A stretch of DNA of 64,000 nt from positions 56,107 to 120,106 of the forward strand of contig JABURS010000028.1 of the NCBI GenBank assembly GCA_014762505.1. Direction: 5' to 3'. The position numbers were made by a program, and so were the translations under genes. Positions 34,530-44,965 of this stretch are shown here, one piece after another. Position 1 is the first letter of the stretch; every line of letters starts with the position of its first letter. The notes below the pieces were generated by a model. The model was not told the origin of the DNA, searched no databases, and saw only the letters and a list, made by a program, of their open reading frames with translations. Origin of the DNA: Chromatiales bacterium. GTDB taxonomy: Bacteria > Pseudomonadota > Gammaproteobacteria > SpSt-1174.

Positions 34530-36899
34530 ATGAGCGAAGATCAGGTCAATATCGAGATCAACGGCATTCCGCTCAAGGCGAAGCCGGGCGTCATGCTGAT
34601 TGATGTGGCGGACGCCAACGGAATCCAGATCCCGCGCTTCTGCTACCACAAGAAGCTGTCCGTCGCGGCCAACTGCCGCATGTGTCTGGTCGAGGTGGAG
34701 CGGGCGCCCAAGCCCATGCCCGCCTGCGCCACGCCGGTGGCGGAGGGGATGAAGGTCTATACCCAGTCGCCGCGCGCGATCAGTGCGCAGCAGGGCACCA
34801 TGGAATTCCTGCTGATCAACCAGCCGCTGGACTGCCCGATCTGCGACCAGGGCGGCGAGTGCGAGCTGCAGGACATCGCCATGGGTTACGGCGAGGATGT
34901 CTCGCGTTATACAGAACAAAAGCGCGTGGTGAAGGACAAGAACATCGGTCCGCTGATCGCCACCGACATGACCCGTTGCATCCATTGCACCCGCTGTGTG
35001 CGTTTCGGTGAGGAGATCGCCGGCCTGCGTGAGCTGGGTGCCACCGGTCGCGGCGAGCACATGGAGATCGGCACCTACGTCGAGAAGAGCGTGAGCTCCG
35101 AGCTGTCGGGCAACGTCATCGACCTGTGCCCGGTGGGTGCGCTCACCGCCAAGCCCTCGCGCTATCGCGCCCGCGCCTGGGAACTGCTGCAGCACGCCAG
35201 CGTCGCGCCGCACGATGCCATCGGCTCCAACCTCTACCTGCATACCTTCCAGGGCAAGGTGGTGCGCGCGGTACCGCGCGACAACGAGGCCATCAACGAG
35301 TGCTGGATCTCCGACCGGGACCGCTTCAGCTATGAGGGCATCAACTCGGGCGAGCGCCTGCAGCGACCGATGCTGAAGCAGGGCGGCAAGTGGCAGGAGG
35401 TCGACTGGGAGGTCGCGCTCGAGGCGGTGGTCAAGGGGCTGAAGGACATTGAGTCTGAGGACATCGGTGCACTGCTTTCGCCCAATGCCACCCTCGAGGA
35501 ACTGTATCTCGCCCAGAAATGGCTGCGCGGCCTGGGCGTGGCGAATATCGATCATCGCCTGCGTCAGATCGACTTCAGCGACCAGGCGGCGGCACCGCTG
35601 TTCCCGTGGCTGGGGATGGCGCTGGAGGACCTCGACCACCTCGACGCCGCGCTGCTCGTGGGCTCCAACATCCGCAAGGATCAGCCCATTGCCGGCCACC
35701 GTCTGCGCAAGGCCGCGATGAACGGTGCGGCCGTGATGGCGGTGAATCCGCGCGATTTCGGATTCAACTTCCGCATGGCGGAGCAGTGCATCGACAGCCC
35801 CTCCGCCATGGTCGACCGGCTGGCCGGCATCGCCCGTGCGGTGCTCGAGGCGGCCGGTGCGACGGCCCCGGCCGCGGTCGCCGATCTTGTCGGCAAGGGC
35901 AGTGCGGGTGCTGCCGAGAAGGCCATCGCCGGGCGCCTGAAGGACGCGGAGAAGGGCGTGGTGCTGCTCGGCACGATCGCCCTGCAGCATCCGGCCGCTG
36001 CCGCACTGCGTGCCCTGGCCGCCGTGATCGCCGAACATACCGGTCTCACCCTGGGCTTCCTGCCCGATGCCGCCAATGCCGCCGGCGGCTGGCTGGCCGG
36101 CGCCCTGCCACATCGTGGTGTGGCAGGTGCCGCCCTGGAACAGCCGGGGCTGGATGCACGGGCCATGCTGGCACAGCCGCGCAAGGCCTATGTCCTCCTG
36201 GGCGTGGAGCCGGAGCTGGATTGTGCCAATCCGGCCATGGCCATGGCCGCGATGCAGGCCGCCGGTTTTGTCGTGGGGCTGACGCCTTTCGTCACCGAGC
36301 GCATGAAACAGTACGCCGACGTGCTGCTGCCCATCGCCACCTTTGCCGAGACCGCCGGTACCTTCGTCAATGCCGAGGGCCGCTGGCAGAGCTTCAACGG
36401 CGTGACCAACCCGCCGGGCGAGGCGCGTCCCGGCTGGAAGGTGCTGCGCGTGCTGGCCAATCTGTCCGGCGTGAACGGCTTCGACTACATGGCCGCCGAG
36501 GAGGCCCGCGAAGAGCTCAAGGCCGCCTTTGCCGGTGTCGAGTTCGACAACAGGCTGGCCCTGGACACGCCGGTGAAGACGCCGGTTGCCGTGAGCGGCC
36601 TGCAGCGTATCGGCGCTGTGCCCATCTACGCCGTGGACGGCCTGGTGCGTCGTGCCGCCTCGCTGCAGGCGACGGCCGACGGGCAGGATCGGGCGGCGCG
36701 CCTGAACGGCGCGGAGGCCCGCGAGCACGGCCTGCTCGACGCCGAGCGCGTGCGTGTGCGTCAGGGCGATGCCAGCGCGGCACTGGATCTCGTCATCGAC
36801 GACGGCATCCCCGCGGGTTGCGTCTGGGTGCCGGCCGGTGTGGCGGAGACGATCGAACTGGCTGACGCCTTCGGCGCGGTCGAAATCGAAAAGCTGTGA
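34530..36899 (+). CDS. nuoG: NADH-quinone oxidoreductase subunit G
   Basis: The 789-residue 75-kDa subunit carries clusters N1b ('FCYHKKLSVAANCRMCLVEVE' region and following Cys), N4 and N5 ('CPICDQGGECELQD', 'CIHCTRCVRFGEE', 'DLCPVGALTAKPSR'). The C-terminal molybdopterin-oxidoreductase-like part is present but weakly conserved. The extra N7 ligand set seen in E. coli and Thermus is absent, so this is the mitochondrial-type form. I chose ATG 34530; GTG 34518 is an alternative and neither has a strong Shine-Dalgarno. Confidence 0.95.
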   Translation: MSEDQVNIEINGIPLKAKPGVMLIDVADANGIQIPRFCYHKKLSVAANCRMCLVEVERAPKPMPACATPVAEGMKVYTQSPRAISAQQGTMEFLLINQPLDCPICDQGGECELQDIAMGYGEDVSRYTEQKRVVKDKNIGPLIATDMTRCIHCTRCVRFGEEIAGLRELGATGRGEHMEIGTYVEKSVSSELSGNVIDLCPVGALTAKPSRYRARAWELLQHASVAPHDAIGSNLYLHTFQGKVVRAVPRDNEAINECWISDRDRFSYEGINSGERLQRPMLKQGGKWQEVDWEVALEAVVKGLKDIESEDIGALLSPNATLEELYLAQKWLRGLGVANIDHRLRQIDFSDQAAAPLFPWLGMALEDLDHLDAALLVGSNIRKDQPIAGHRLRKAAMNGAAVMAVNPRDFGFNFRMAEQCIDSPSAMVDRLAGIARAVLEAAGATAPAAVADLVGKGSAGAAEKAIAGRLKDAEKGVVLLGTIALQHPAAAALRALAAVIAEHTGLTLGFLPDAANAAGGWLAGALPHRGVAGAALEQPGLDARAMLAQPRKAYVLLGVEPELDCANPAMAMAAMQAAGFVVGLTPFVTERMKQYADVLLPIATFAETAGTFVNAEGRWQSFNGVTNPPGEARPGWKVLRVLANLSGVNGFDYMAAEEAREELKAAFAGVEFDNRLALDTPVKTPVAVSGLQRIGAVPIYAVDGLVRRAASLQATADGQDRAARLNGAEAREHGLLDAERVRVRQGDASAALDLVIDDGIPAGCVWVPAGVAETIELADAFGAVEIEKL

Positions 36900-36908
36900 G
36901 ACTGAGTG

Positions 36909-37964
36909 ATGATTGAGACCGCTCTCGAAATGTGGAATGGCCTGCCGGTGTGGATGCAGATCATGACCAAGATCACCATGATCCTGGTCCCGATCCTGAT
37001 CGCCGTGGCCTACCTGACCTTTGCCGAGCGCAAGATCATCGGCTTCATGCAGGTGCGCATCGGGCCCAACCGCGTCGGTCCGCGTGGCTGGCTGCAGCCC
37101 ATCGCCGATGCGCTCAAGCTGCTGGTCAAGGAGATCATCGTCCCGACCAATGCCAACCGTTACCTGTTCTTCATTGCGCCGATCCTGACCCTGGCACCGG
37201 CGCTGGCGGCCTGGGCCGTGATCCCCTTCGATGACGGCATGGTGCTGGCCGATATCAACGCCGGCCTGCTGTACATCCTGGCGCTGACCTCGGTGGGCGT
37301 GTACGGCGTCATCATTGCCGGCTGGGCCTCCAACTCGAAGTACGCGTTGCTGGGGGCGCTGCGCTCCGCCGCACAGATCGTCGCCTACGAGATCGCCATG
37401 GGCTTCGCCCTGGTGGGCGTGCTGATGGCCTCGGGCAGCCTCAACCTGGGCGACATCGTCGATGCACAGCAGGGCAGCTGGACCTCGGGCTGGTTCCTGT
37501 GGCCCCTGATCGGCCTGTTCCTGGTCTACTTCATCTCAGGTGTGGCCGAGACCAACCGCGCACCCTTCGACGTGGCCGAGGGCGAGTCCGAGATCGTGGC
37601 CGGTTTCCACGTCGAATATTCCGGCATGGCCTTCGCCCTGTTCTTCCTGGGCGAATACGCGAACATGATCCTGATCTCGGCGCTGACCGCGATCCTGTTC
37701 ATGGGTGGCTGGCTGTCGCCGTTCACCCCGGCCTGGGGCGAGGTCGCCTATATCGGCTGGCTGCTCGGGGATGGCATCCACTGGTTCATCCTCAAGACCG
37801 CTTTCTTCCTGTTCTGCTTCCTGTGGTTCCGTGCCACGTTCCCGCGTTATCGCTATGACCAGATCATGCGCCTGGGCTGGAAGGTGCTGATCCCGGTCAC
37901 CATCGTCTGGCTGTTCGGCGAGATGCTGGCGATCGCGTTGGGCTGGGAACCGTGGCTGGCGTAA
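36909..37964 (+). CDS. nuoH: NADH-quinone oxidoreductase subunit H
   Basis: The 351-residue membrane subunit with about eight helices links the quinone site to the pumps. '[20 protein letters not shown]' and '[20 protein letters not shown]' are the family blocks. ATG 36909 directly follows an in-frame GTG. Confidence 0.98.
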   Translation: MIETALEMWNGLPVWMQIMTKITMILVPILIAVAYLTFAERKIIGFMQVRIGPNRVGPRGWLQPIADALKLLVKEIIVPTNANRYLFFIAPILTLAPALAAWAVIPFDDGMVLADINAGLLYILALTSVGVYGVIIAGWASNSKYALLGALRSAAQIVAYEIAMGFALVGVLMASGSLNLGDIVDAQQGSWTSGWFLWPLIGLFLVYFISGVAETNRAPFDVAEGESEIVAGFHVEYSGMAFALFFLGEYANMILISALTAILFMGGWLSPFTPAWGEVAYIGWLLGDGIHWFILKTAFFLFCFLWFRATFPRYRYDQIMRLGWKVLIPVTIVWLFGEMLAIALGWEPWLA

Positions 37965-37976
37965 GGAGTTGATGAC

Positions 37977-38465
37977 ATGAAGGCCGTACGCAATTTCTTC
38001 AAGAGCTTCCTGCTGCTCGAACTGCTCAAGGGCATGGGAGTGACCGGGCGTCACCTGTTCGCCACCAAGATCACGGTGCAGTATCCGGAGGAAAAGACTC
38101 CGCAGTCGCCGCGTTTCCGCGGTCTGCACGCCCTGCGTCGCTACGCCAACGGCGAGGAACGCTGCATTGCCTGCAAGCTGTGTGAAGCGGTATGTCCGGC
38201 GCTGGCGATCTCCATCGAGTCGGAAGAGCGTCCGGATGGCACGCGCCGCACCACGCGTTACGACATCGACCTGTTCAAGTGCATCTTCTGCGGTTTCTGC
38301 GAAGAGGCCTGTCCGGTGGATTCCATCGTCGAGACACGCGTCTTCGAATACCACTTCGAGAACCGCGGCGAGCAGATCATGACCAAGGAAAAGCTCCTGG
38401 CCGTGGGCGACAAGTACGAAGCGCAGATTGCTGCTGATCGCGCGGCGGACGCGCCCTACCGTTAA
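37977..38465 (+). CDS. nuoI: NADH-quinone oxidoreductase subunit I
   Basis: The 162-residue ferredoxin-like subunit carries clusters N6a and N6b. The two motifs are Cys63, 66, 69, 73 ('[12 protein letters not shown]') and Cys102, 105, 108, 112 ('[12 protein letters not shown]'). Confidence 0.98.
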   Translation: MKAVRNFFKSFLLLELLKGMGVTGRHLFATKITVQYPEEKTPQSPRFRGLHALRRYANGEERCIACKLCEAVCPALAISIESEERPDGTRRTTRYDIDLFKCIFCGFCEEACPVDSIVETRVFEYHFENRGEQIMTKEKLLAVGDKYEAQIAADRAADAPYR

Positions 38466-38486
38466 TTACAAGGTTCGAGACCCGAC

Positions 38487-39080
38487 ATGACCTTCGAACA
38501 GATCGTTTTCTATTTCTTCGCCGCGATCATGGTGTTTTCCAGCTTGCGGATGATCACCGTGCGCAACCCGGTGCATGCGGCGCTGTTCCTGGTGCTGACC
38601 TTTTTCACCGCTGCCGCCCTGTGGCTGCTGATGGAGGCCGAGTTCCTCGGTATCGTGCTGGTGCTGGTCTACGTGGGGGCGGTGATGGTGCTGTTCCTCT
38701 TCGTGGTGATGATGCTCGACATCAACATCGCTCGCATGCGTGAGGGCTTCATCCAGTTCCTGCCGGTGGGTGTCGTGGTGGCAGTCCTGATGGTGGTCGA
38801 GATCATCCTGGTGGTGAGCGCCAAGCCCTTCCAGGTGCCGGCACCCGAGCGTGCCCCGGCCGATTATGCGAACACCGAGGAACTGGGCATGGTGCTCTAC
38901 ACCGAGTACGTGTACCCGTTCGAACTGGCCGCGGTGATCCTGCTGGTGGCGATCGTCGCCGCCATCGCGCTGACCATGCGCCGCCGGCCGGAGACCAAGT
39001 ATCAGGATCCGGGCCGCCAGGTGAAGGTCAATCGCAATGACCGCGTGCGCCTGGTGAAGATGAAGGCCGAGAAGAAATAA
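38487..39080 (+). CDS. nuoJ: NADH-quinone oxidoreductase subunit J
   Basis: The 197-residue membrane subunit has five predicted helices. The N-terminal 'NPVHAALFLVLTFFTAA' and 'AEFLGIVLVLVYVGAVMVLF' stretches contain the pi-bulge helix TM3 of the family. The C-terminus is a basic tail. Confidence 0.96.
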   Translation: MTFEQIVFYFFAAIMVFSSLRMITVRNPVHAALFLVLTFFTAAALWLLMEAEFLGIVLVLVYVGAVMVLFLFVVMMLDINIARMREGFIQFLPVGVVVAVLMVVEIILVVSAKPFQVPAPERAPADYANTEELGMVLYTEYVYPFELAAVILLVAIVAAIALTMRRRPETKYQDPGRQVKVNRNDRVRLVKMKAEKK

Positions 39081-39138
39081 CGAATTCGAACACTATTGCT
39101 CGAACGCGCGATAAAGCGCGCAAGAGGCAGGGGATAAC

Positions 39139-39444
39139 ATGATTCCATTGTCGCATTATCTGATCCTGGGGGGCGTACTGTTCTCCCTGAGCGTCGCCGG
39201 CATCTTCCTCAACCGGAAGAATGTCATCGTGCTGCTCATGTCCATCGAGCTGATGCTGCTCGCGGTCAATTTCAATTTCATCGCGTTCTCGCATTTCAAC
39301 GGTGATCTGGCCGGTCAGGTGTTCGTGTTCTTCATCCTGACCGTGGCTGCAGCCGAGGCCGCCATCGGTCTGGCCATCCTGGTGGTGCTGTTCCGCAACC
39401 GCCAGACCATCAACGTGCGCGATCTCGACGAGCTGAAAGGGTAG
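39139..39444 (+). CDS. nuoK: NADH-quinone oxidoreductase subunit K
   Basis: The 101-residue, three-helix membrane subunit is a member of the MrpC family. It includes '[19 protein letters not shown]' with the conserved membrane Glu and '[18 protein letters not shown]' with the second. The 58-bp gap before it contains a small GC-rich hairpin. Confidence 0.97.
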   Translation: MIPLSHYLILGGVLFSLSVAGIFLNRKNVIVLLMSIELMLLAVNFNFIAFSHFNGDLAGQVFVFFILTVAAAEAAIGLAILVVLFRNRQTINVRDLDELKG

Positions 39445-39449
39445 GGGCC

Positions 39450-41432
39450 ATGGAGAACATCTATCTCGCCATTCCGCTTGCCTCGCTGATCGGTGCTGCC
39501 ATCGCCGGGCTGTTCGGCCGCCAGATCGGCCGTGCCGGTGCGCACACGGTGACCATCCTGGGCGTGGCCGTATCCTTCATCCTGTCGGTGATCGTGTTCA
39601 AGCACCACGTCTTCGACGGTGCCGAGATCTTCAACGGCAGCGTGTACACCTGGATGGTGGTCGAGGGTATCCGCTTCGAGATCGGCTTCCTCATCGACAA
39701 TCTCAGCGCGATGATGATGCTGGTGGTGACCTTCGTCTCCCTGATGGTGCACATCTACACCATCGGCTACATGCAGGACGACCCCGGTTACCAGCGCTTC
39801 TTCAGCTACATCTCGCTGTTCACCTTCTCCATGCTCATGCTGGTCATGTCCAACAACTTCCTGCAGCTGTTCTTCGGCTGGGAAGCGGTGGGCCTGGTCT
39901 CCTACCTGCTGATCGGTTTCTGGTACAAGAAGCCCACGGCCATTTACGCCAACATGAAGGCCTTCCTGGTCAACCGCGTGGGTGACTTCGGCTTCCTGCT
40001 GGGTATTGCCGCCGTGCTCATGTACATGGGCAGCCTTGACTACTACGAGGTGTTCGAGAAGGCGCCGGGGCTGGTGGACGAGACCATCAGCATCCTCCCG
40101 GGCAGCGAATGGGCGCTGATGAGCGTGATCGGCATCCTGCTGTTCATCGGTGCCATGGGCAAGTCGGCCCAGGTTCCGCTGCACGTGTGGCTGCCGGACT
40201 CCATGGAAGGCCCGACCCCGATCTCCGCGCTGATCCACGCCGCGACCATGGTCACCGCCGGTATCTTCATGGTGGCGCGCATGTCGCCGCTGTACGAGCT
40301 GTCCGAGACCGCCCTGTCCGTGATCCTGGTCATCGGCGCCATCACCGCCTTCTTCATGGGGCTGATCGGCGTGGTGCAGCACGACATCAAGCGCGTGGTG
40401 GCCTACTCGACCCTGTCCCAGCTCGGCTACATGACCGTGGCCCTGGGTGCGTCGGCCTATGCCGCCGGGGTGTTCCACCTCATGACGCATGCCTTCTTCA
40501 AGGCCCTGCTGTTCCTGGCCGCCGGTTCCGTGATCATCGGCATGCACCACGAACAGGACATGCGCAAGATGGGCGGTCTGCGCAAGTACATGCCGATCAC
40601 CTATATCACGGCCCTGATCGGCTCACTGGCCCTGATCGGCTTCCCCGGCTTCTCCGGCTTCTTCTCCAAGGACTCGATCATCGCGGCCGTGCACATGGCC
40701 AATATTCCGGGCGCGCAGTTTGCCTACTGGCTGGTGCTGCTGGGCGTTTTCGTCACCGCCTTCTACAGCTTCCGCATGTTCTTCCTGGTGTTCCACACGG
40801 ACGAACGCTTCCGCCAGCATGCGCATCACGACGACCATGGCCACGGCCATCATGGCGGTGAACCGCATGAGTCGCCCTGGGTGGTCACCCTGCCGCTGAT
40901 CGCGCTGGCCATTCCTTCCGTGCTGGCAGGTTATGTCATCGACCCGATGGTGATGGGTGACTTCTTCGCCGGCGTGATCCACGTCGCCCCCGAGCATGCT
41001 GCGATTGCGCAGCTGCAGGATAGCTACCACGGCATCTGGGGCTTCATCCTGCACGGCTTCGCGACCCCCGTGGTCTATCTGGCCCTGGGCGGACTGTTTG
41101 CCGCATGGTTCATCTATATCAAGCGCCCGGGGATCGCCGAGTGGGGCTACAACAAGTTCCGCTGGCTGCATCGCCTGCTGGACAACAAGTACTACGCCGA
41201 CGACATCAACGACTTCGTGTTCGCACGCGGTGCGCGTCGGCTCGGGGACTTCCTGTGGCGCTTCGGTGATGCCCTGCTGATCGACGGCATCCTCGTCAAT
41301 GGCACGGCCAGGGTTGTGGGCTGGGTCTCAGGCGTGGCGCGCCACTCCCAGACCGGTTACCTGTACCACTATGCCTTTGCCATGATCATCGGTCTGCTGG
41401 TGCTGCTCAGCTGGTTCGTGATCGGACGGTAG
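39450..41432 (+). CDS. nuoL: NADH-quinone oxidoreductase subunit L
   Basis: The 660-residue antiporter-like subunit ends the membrane arm. 'NNFLQLFFGWEAVGLVSYLL' and 'MGKSAQVPLHVWLPDSMEGP' hold the conserved TM5 Glu and TM7 Lys; the extended C-terminus contributes the lateral helix. A His-rich cytoplasmic loop ('HHDDHGHGHHGG') lies near residue 455. Confidence 0.98.
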   Translation: MENIYLAIPLASLIGAAIAGLFGRQIGRAGAHTVTILGVAVSFILSVIVFKHHVFDGAEIFNGSVYTWMVVEGIRFEIGFLIDNLSAMMMLVVTFVSLMVHIYTIGYMQDDPGYQRFFSYISLFTFSMLMLVMSNNFLQLFFGWEAVGLVSYLLIGFWYKKPTAIYANMKAFLVNRVGDFGFLLGIAAVLMYMGSLDYYEVFEKAPGLVDETISILPGSEWALMSVIGILLFIGAMGKSAQVPLHVWLPDSMEGPTPISALIHAATMVTAGIFMVARMSPLYELSETALSVILVIGAITAFFMGLIGVVQHDIKRVVAYSTLSQLGYMTVALGASAYAAGVFHLMTHAFFKALLFLAAGSVIIGMHHEQDMRKMGGLRKYMPITYITALIGSLALIGFPGFSGFFSKDSIIAAVHMANIPGAQFAYWLVLLGVFVTAFYSFRMFFLVFHTDERFRQHAHHDDHGHGHHGGEPHESPWVVTLPLIALAIPSVLAGYVIDPMVMGDFFAGVIHVAPEHAAIAQLQDSYHGIWGFILHGFATPVVYLALGGLFAAWFIYIKRPGIAEWGYNKFRWLHRLLDNKYYADDINDFVFARGARRLGDFLWRFGDALLIDGILVNGTARVVGWVSGVARHSQTGYLYHYAFAMIIGLLVLLSWFVIGR

Positions 41433-41516
41433 TTCACGCAGGACGTACACGCGATAACGCACAACGATAATGCCGGGCGCGAGCGCCCGTCACAGAAGGT
41501 TTAAGGAACTCAATCG

Positions 41517-43034
41517 ATGTTTGCAGATTGGCCGTTACTCAGTCTGGTGATCTGGCTCCCCATCATCGGGGGCTTTATCGTGCTGGCCGCCGGAGACAAG
41601 GCGCCGGATGGCGCGCGTCGCCTGGCGCTGGGCTTTTCCGTCGCCACCTTCCTGATCAGCCTGCCGCTGTGGACGGAGTTCGACCGCAGCACGCACGCGA
41701 TGCAGTTCGAGGAAGGTCCCTACGTCTGGATCGAAGCCTTCAAGATCATGTATCACCTGGGCGTGGACGGTATCTCCATGCCCCTGATCATCCTGACCAC
41801 CTTCACCACCGTGCTGGTGGTGATCGCGGGCTGGGAGGTGATCCAGAAGCGCGTCGCGCAGTACATGGCCGCCTTCCTGATCCTGGAAGGGATGATGGTG
41901 GGCGTTTTCGCAGCCCTGGATTCGATCCTGTTCTACATCTTCTTCGAGGCGATGCTGATCCCGATGTTCCTGGTGATCGGTGTCTGGGGTGGCCCGCGCC
42001 GCGTCTACGCGACCATCAAGTTCTTCCTCTACACCTTCCTCGGCTCCGTGTTCATGCTGGTCGCGCTGATCTACATGTACACCCAGTCGGGCAATTTCAG
42101 CATCCTGGAATTCCACGGCCTGCAGCTGGGCCTGACCGAACAGATCCTGATCTTCCTTGCCTTCCTCATCGCCTTCGCGGTGAAGGTGCCGATGTGGCCG
42201 GTGCACACCTGGCTGCCGGACGCCCACGTCGAAGCGCCTACTGGCGGCTCGGTGATCCTGGCGGCGATCATGCTGAAGATCGGCGGTTACGGCTTCCTGC
42301 GCTTCAGCCTGCCGATGACGCCGGACGCCTCGGCGGCACTGGACTGGCTGGTGATCCTCATGTCGCTGGTGGCGGTGGTCTACATCGGCTTCGTTGCCCT
42401 GGTGCAGAAGGACATGAAGAAGCTGGTGGCCTATTCCTCCATCGCGCACATGGGTTTCGTCACGCTCGGTTTCTTCCTGATGTTCGCCATCTTCGAGAAT
42501 ACCGGCAGCTACGATGGCGCCGTGCTCGGTATCGAAGGCGGCATGGTGCAGATGGTCTCGCACGGCTTCATCTCCGGTGCCATGTTCCTCTGTATCGGTG
42601 TGCTGTATGACCGCATGCACAGCCGCGAGATCGCCGATTACGGCGGCGTGGCCAACACCATGCCGATCTTCGCCGCCTTCTTCGTCCTGTTCGCCATGGC
42701 CAACACCGGCCTGCCGGGCACCTCGGGCTTCGTCGGCGAGTTCATGGTCATCCTGGCCGCCTTCAAGGCCAATTTCTGGATCGCCTTCCTGGCGGCGACC
42801 ACGCTGATCGTCGGCGCGGCCTACACGCTGTGGCTGGTCAAGCGCGTGATCTACGGCGAGATCGGCAACGACAACGTCGCCAAGCTCAAGGACGTGAACG
42901 GACGCGAGTTCCTGTTCCTGTTCCTGCTCGCCGTGGCGGTCCTGCTGCTCGGCGTGTGGCCGGCACCCCTGACGGATGTGATGCACGTGACGGTGGAAAA
43001 CCTCGTGCAGCATGTTTCCCAATCCAAGCTGTAA
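41517..43034 (+). CDS. nuoM: NADH-quinone oxidoreductase subunit M
   Basis: The 505-residue antiporter-like proton channel has about 14 helices. 'FYIFFEAMLIPMFLVIGVWG' and 'FAVKVPMWPVHTWLPDAHVE' contain the essential Glu and Lys. An 84-bp gap after nuoL contains a GC-rich 7-bp hairpin (41474-41489) with no T-run. Confidence 0.98.
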   Translation: MFADWPLLSLVIWLPIIGGFIVLAAGDKAPDGARRLALGFSVATFLISLPLWTEFDRSTHAMQFEEGPYVWIEAFKIMYHLGVDGISMPLIILTTFTTVLVVIAGWEVIQKRVAQYMAAFLILEGMMVGVFAALDSILFYIFFEAMLIPMFLVIGVWGGPRRVYATIKFFLYTFLGSVFMLVALIYMYTQSGNFSILEFHGLQLGLTEQILIFLAFLIAFAVKVPMWPVHTWLPDAHVEAPTGGSVILAAIMLKIGGYGFLRFSLPMTPDASAALDWLVILMSLVAVVYIGFVALVQKDMKKLVAYSSIAHMGFVTLGFFLMFAIFENTGSYDGAVLGIEGGMVQMVSHGFISGAMFLCIGVLYDRMHSREIADYGGVANTMPIFAAFFVLFAMANTGLPGTSGFVGEFMVILAAFKANFWIAFLAATTLIVGAAYTLWLVKRVIYGEIGNDNVAKLKDVNGREFLFLFLLAVAVLLLGVWPAPLTDVMHVTVENLVQHVSQSKL

Positions 43035-43046
43035 GCGGAGAGGTCG

Positions 43047-44489
43047 ATGAACTTCGCAATGCCCGATTTTATGCTGGTCCTGCCCGAGATGTTCGTGCTC
43101 GGCATGGCCTGTGCGATCCTCGTCATTGATCTGTTCCTCAAGCAGGAGCAGCGCAATTTCACCTATCTGCTCTCGCAGGCGACCCTGGTCGGTGCCCTGG
43201 TGCTCACGCTGCTGCTGGAAGACGGCACGGTGCGTACCACCTTCAGCGGCACCTTCGTGCTGGACACCATGGCCACGGTGCTCAAGGCCTTCATCTATGG
43301 TGTGACCTTCATGGTCTTCGCCTATTCGCGCCCCTATCTGGCCGAACGCGACATGTACAAGGGCGAGTACTACGTGCTCGGCCTGTTCGCCGTGCTGGGC
43401 ATGATGGTGATGGTCTCGGCGCACAGCTTCCTCGTGATCTATCTCGGTCTGGAGCTGCTGTCGCTGTCCCTGTATGCCCTGGTGGCCTTCAACCGCGACG
43501 ACCGTCTCGCTGCCGAGGCCGCGATGAAGTACTTCGTGCTCGGCGCCATCGCCTCGGGCATGCTGCTCTACGGCATGTCCATGCTCTATGGCGTCACGCT
43601 GTCGCTGGATATCCTCGAGGTGGCGAGCTTCATCCTGCGCAGTGATGCCGGAATGAGCATGCCGCTGGTCTTCGGCCTGGTCTTCGTCGTCATCGGCCTG
43701 GCCTTCAAGCTGGGTGCGGTGCCGTTCCACATGTGGGTGCCGGACGTCTATCACGGCGCCCCCACCTCGGTGACCCTACTGCTGGGTACCGCACCCAAGA
43801 TCGCGGCCTTCGCCATGATCATGCGTCTGCTGGTCGAGGGCCTGGGCGGCCTGCATGCGGACTGGGGCGACATGTTCACGGTGCTGGCGGTGCTGTCGCT
43901 GGCGGTGGGCAACGTGGTGGCCATCGCGCAGACCAACATCAAGCGCATGCTGGCCTATTCCACCATTTCGCATGTCGGCTTCCTGATGCTCGGTCTGCTG
44001 GCCGGCACCCCCGAGGGTTATTCCTCGGCCATGTTCTACACCATCGTCTACGCCATCACGGCCGCCGGCGGCTTTGGCATGATCATGCTGCTCAGCCGCA
44101 AGGGCTTCGAGGCCGAGAACATCGACGACTTCAAGGGCCTGAACGAGCGCAGCCCCTGGCTGGCCTTCATGATGCTGCTCATCATGTTCTCCATGGCGGG
44201 CGTGCCGCCGACCGTCGGTTTCTACGCCAAGGTCGCCGTGCTGCAGGCCGTGGTGCAGGTCGACATGGTGTGGCTGGCGGCCTACGCCGTGATCTTCTCC
44301 ATCATCGGCGCCTTCTACTACCTGCGTGTGGTGAAGGTGATGTACTTCGACCCGGCGGAAGACGAGGCCGAACTCAGGCCCGGCCTGGGCGTGCAGCTCA
44401 TCATGGGCGCCAACGGTCTGTCCATGCTGGTACTGGGTATCCTGCCGGGCCTGCTGATGTCGGTCTGTGTGGCGGCCATCGCCCCCTGA
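43047..44489 (+). CDS. nuoN: NADH-quinone oxidoreductase subunit N
   Basis: The 480-residue antiporter-like subunit completes the proton-pumping arm. '[20 protein letters not shown]' and '[20 protein letters not shown]' are the conserved blocks, plus '[20 protein letters not shown]'. It ends 7 bp before a small membrane gene. Confidence 0.98.
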   Translation: MNFAMPDFMLVLPEMFVLGMACAILVIDLFLKQEQRNFTYLLSQATLVGALVLTLLLEDGTVRTTFSGTFVLDTMATVLKAFIYGVTFMVFAYSRPYLAERDMYKGEYYVLGLFAVLGMMVMVSAHSFLVIYLGLELLSLSLYALVAFNRDDRLAAEAAMKYFVLGAIASGMLLYGMSMLYGVTLSLDILEVASFILRSDAGMSMPLVFGLVFVVIGLAFKLGAVPFHMWVPDVYHGAPTSVTLLLGTAPKIAAFAMIMRLLVEGLGGLHADWGDMFTVLAVLSLAVGNVVAIAQTNIKRMLAYSTISHVGFLMLGLLAGTPEGYSSAMFYTIVYAITAAGGFGMIMLLSRKGFEAENIDDFKGLNERSPWLAFMMLLIMFSMAGVPPTVGFYAKVAVLQAVVQVDMVWLAAYAVIFSIIGAFYYLRVVKVMYFDPAEDEAELRPGLGVQLIMGANGLSMLVLGILPGLLMSVCVAAIAP

Positions 44490-44496
44490 GTACGCT

Positions 44497-44826
44497 ATGA
44501 ACTGGCTGGCCGACAACATCGTCTGGATCTACCTGCTGGTCGCCTTCGTGGCGGCCAACCTGCCGTGGCTGAGCGACCGGCTGTTCTTCGTTGTGCCGAT
44601 GGAGAAGGGCAAGTCGGCCTGGTGGCGGCTGCTGGAATGGCTGGTGCTTTATCTGGCGGTCGGCGCGATGGGTTTCGGCCTGGAATGGAAGCTGTCCGGC
44701 GGCACCCACAGCCAGGACTGGGAGTTCTACGCGGTGACGCTCGCGCTGTTTCTGGTGTTCGCACTGCCGGGGTTCATCTGGCGTTACGACCTCAGTCACT
44801 ACTTCAAACGCCGCGCTGCGCGTTAA
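44497..44826 (+). CDS. DUF2818-like small membrane protein behind nuoN
   Basis: A 109-residue protein with three hydrophobic helices (about 6-25, 44-64, 79-99) and a basic C-terminus (KRRAAR). 'VAANLPWLSDRLFFV' and 'EWLVLYLAVGAMGFGLEW' resemble DUF2818 proteins, which in other Proteobacteria also follow nuoN. The 7-bp spacing implies cotranscription with complex I, so a role in assembly or stability is a reasonable guess; nothing in the sequence proves it. Confidence 0.75.
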   Translation: MNWLADNIVWIYLLVAFVAANLPWLSDRLFFVVPMEKGKSAWWRLLEWLVLYLAVGAMGFGLEWKLSGGTHSQDWEFYAVTLALFLVFALPGFIWRYDLSHYFKRRAAR

Positions 44827-44840
44827 TCGCCGCGCAGGGG

Positions 44841-44869
44841 TTGCGCCGCCCGTTCGGCTTCGTTAGTAT
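44841..44869 (+). promoter_or_regulatory. Possible promoter of the initiator tRNA
   Basis: TTGCGC (44841-44846), 17-bp spacer, TAGTAT (44864-44869), ending 13 bp before the tRNA. Both hexamers are imperfect. Confidence 0.4.
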
Positions 44870-44882
44870 ACGCAGCCTCAGT

Positions 44883-44959
44883 TGCGGGGTGGAGCAGTCT
44901 GGCAGCTCGTCGGGCTCATAACCCGAAGGTCGCAGGTTCAAATCCTGCCCCCGCTACCA
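44883..44959 (+). tRNA. Initiator tRNA-fMet (anticodon CAT)
   Basis: A 77-base tRNA with encoded CCA. Initiator marks are the three consecutive G-C pairs of the anticodon stem (TCGGG CTCATAA CCCGA) and an unpaired 1-72 position. Position 1 is T and 72 is T, instead of the C1-A72 mismatch of E. coli. The position upstream of rimP-nusA matches E. coli metY. Confidence 0.96.
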
Positions 44960-44965
44960 CATTCG

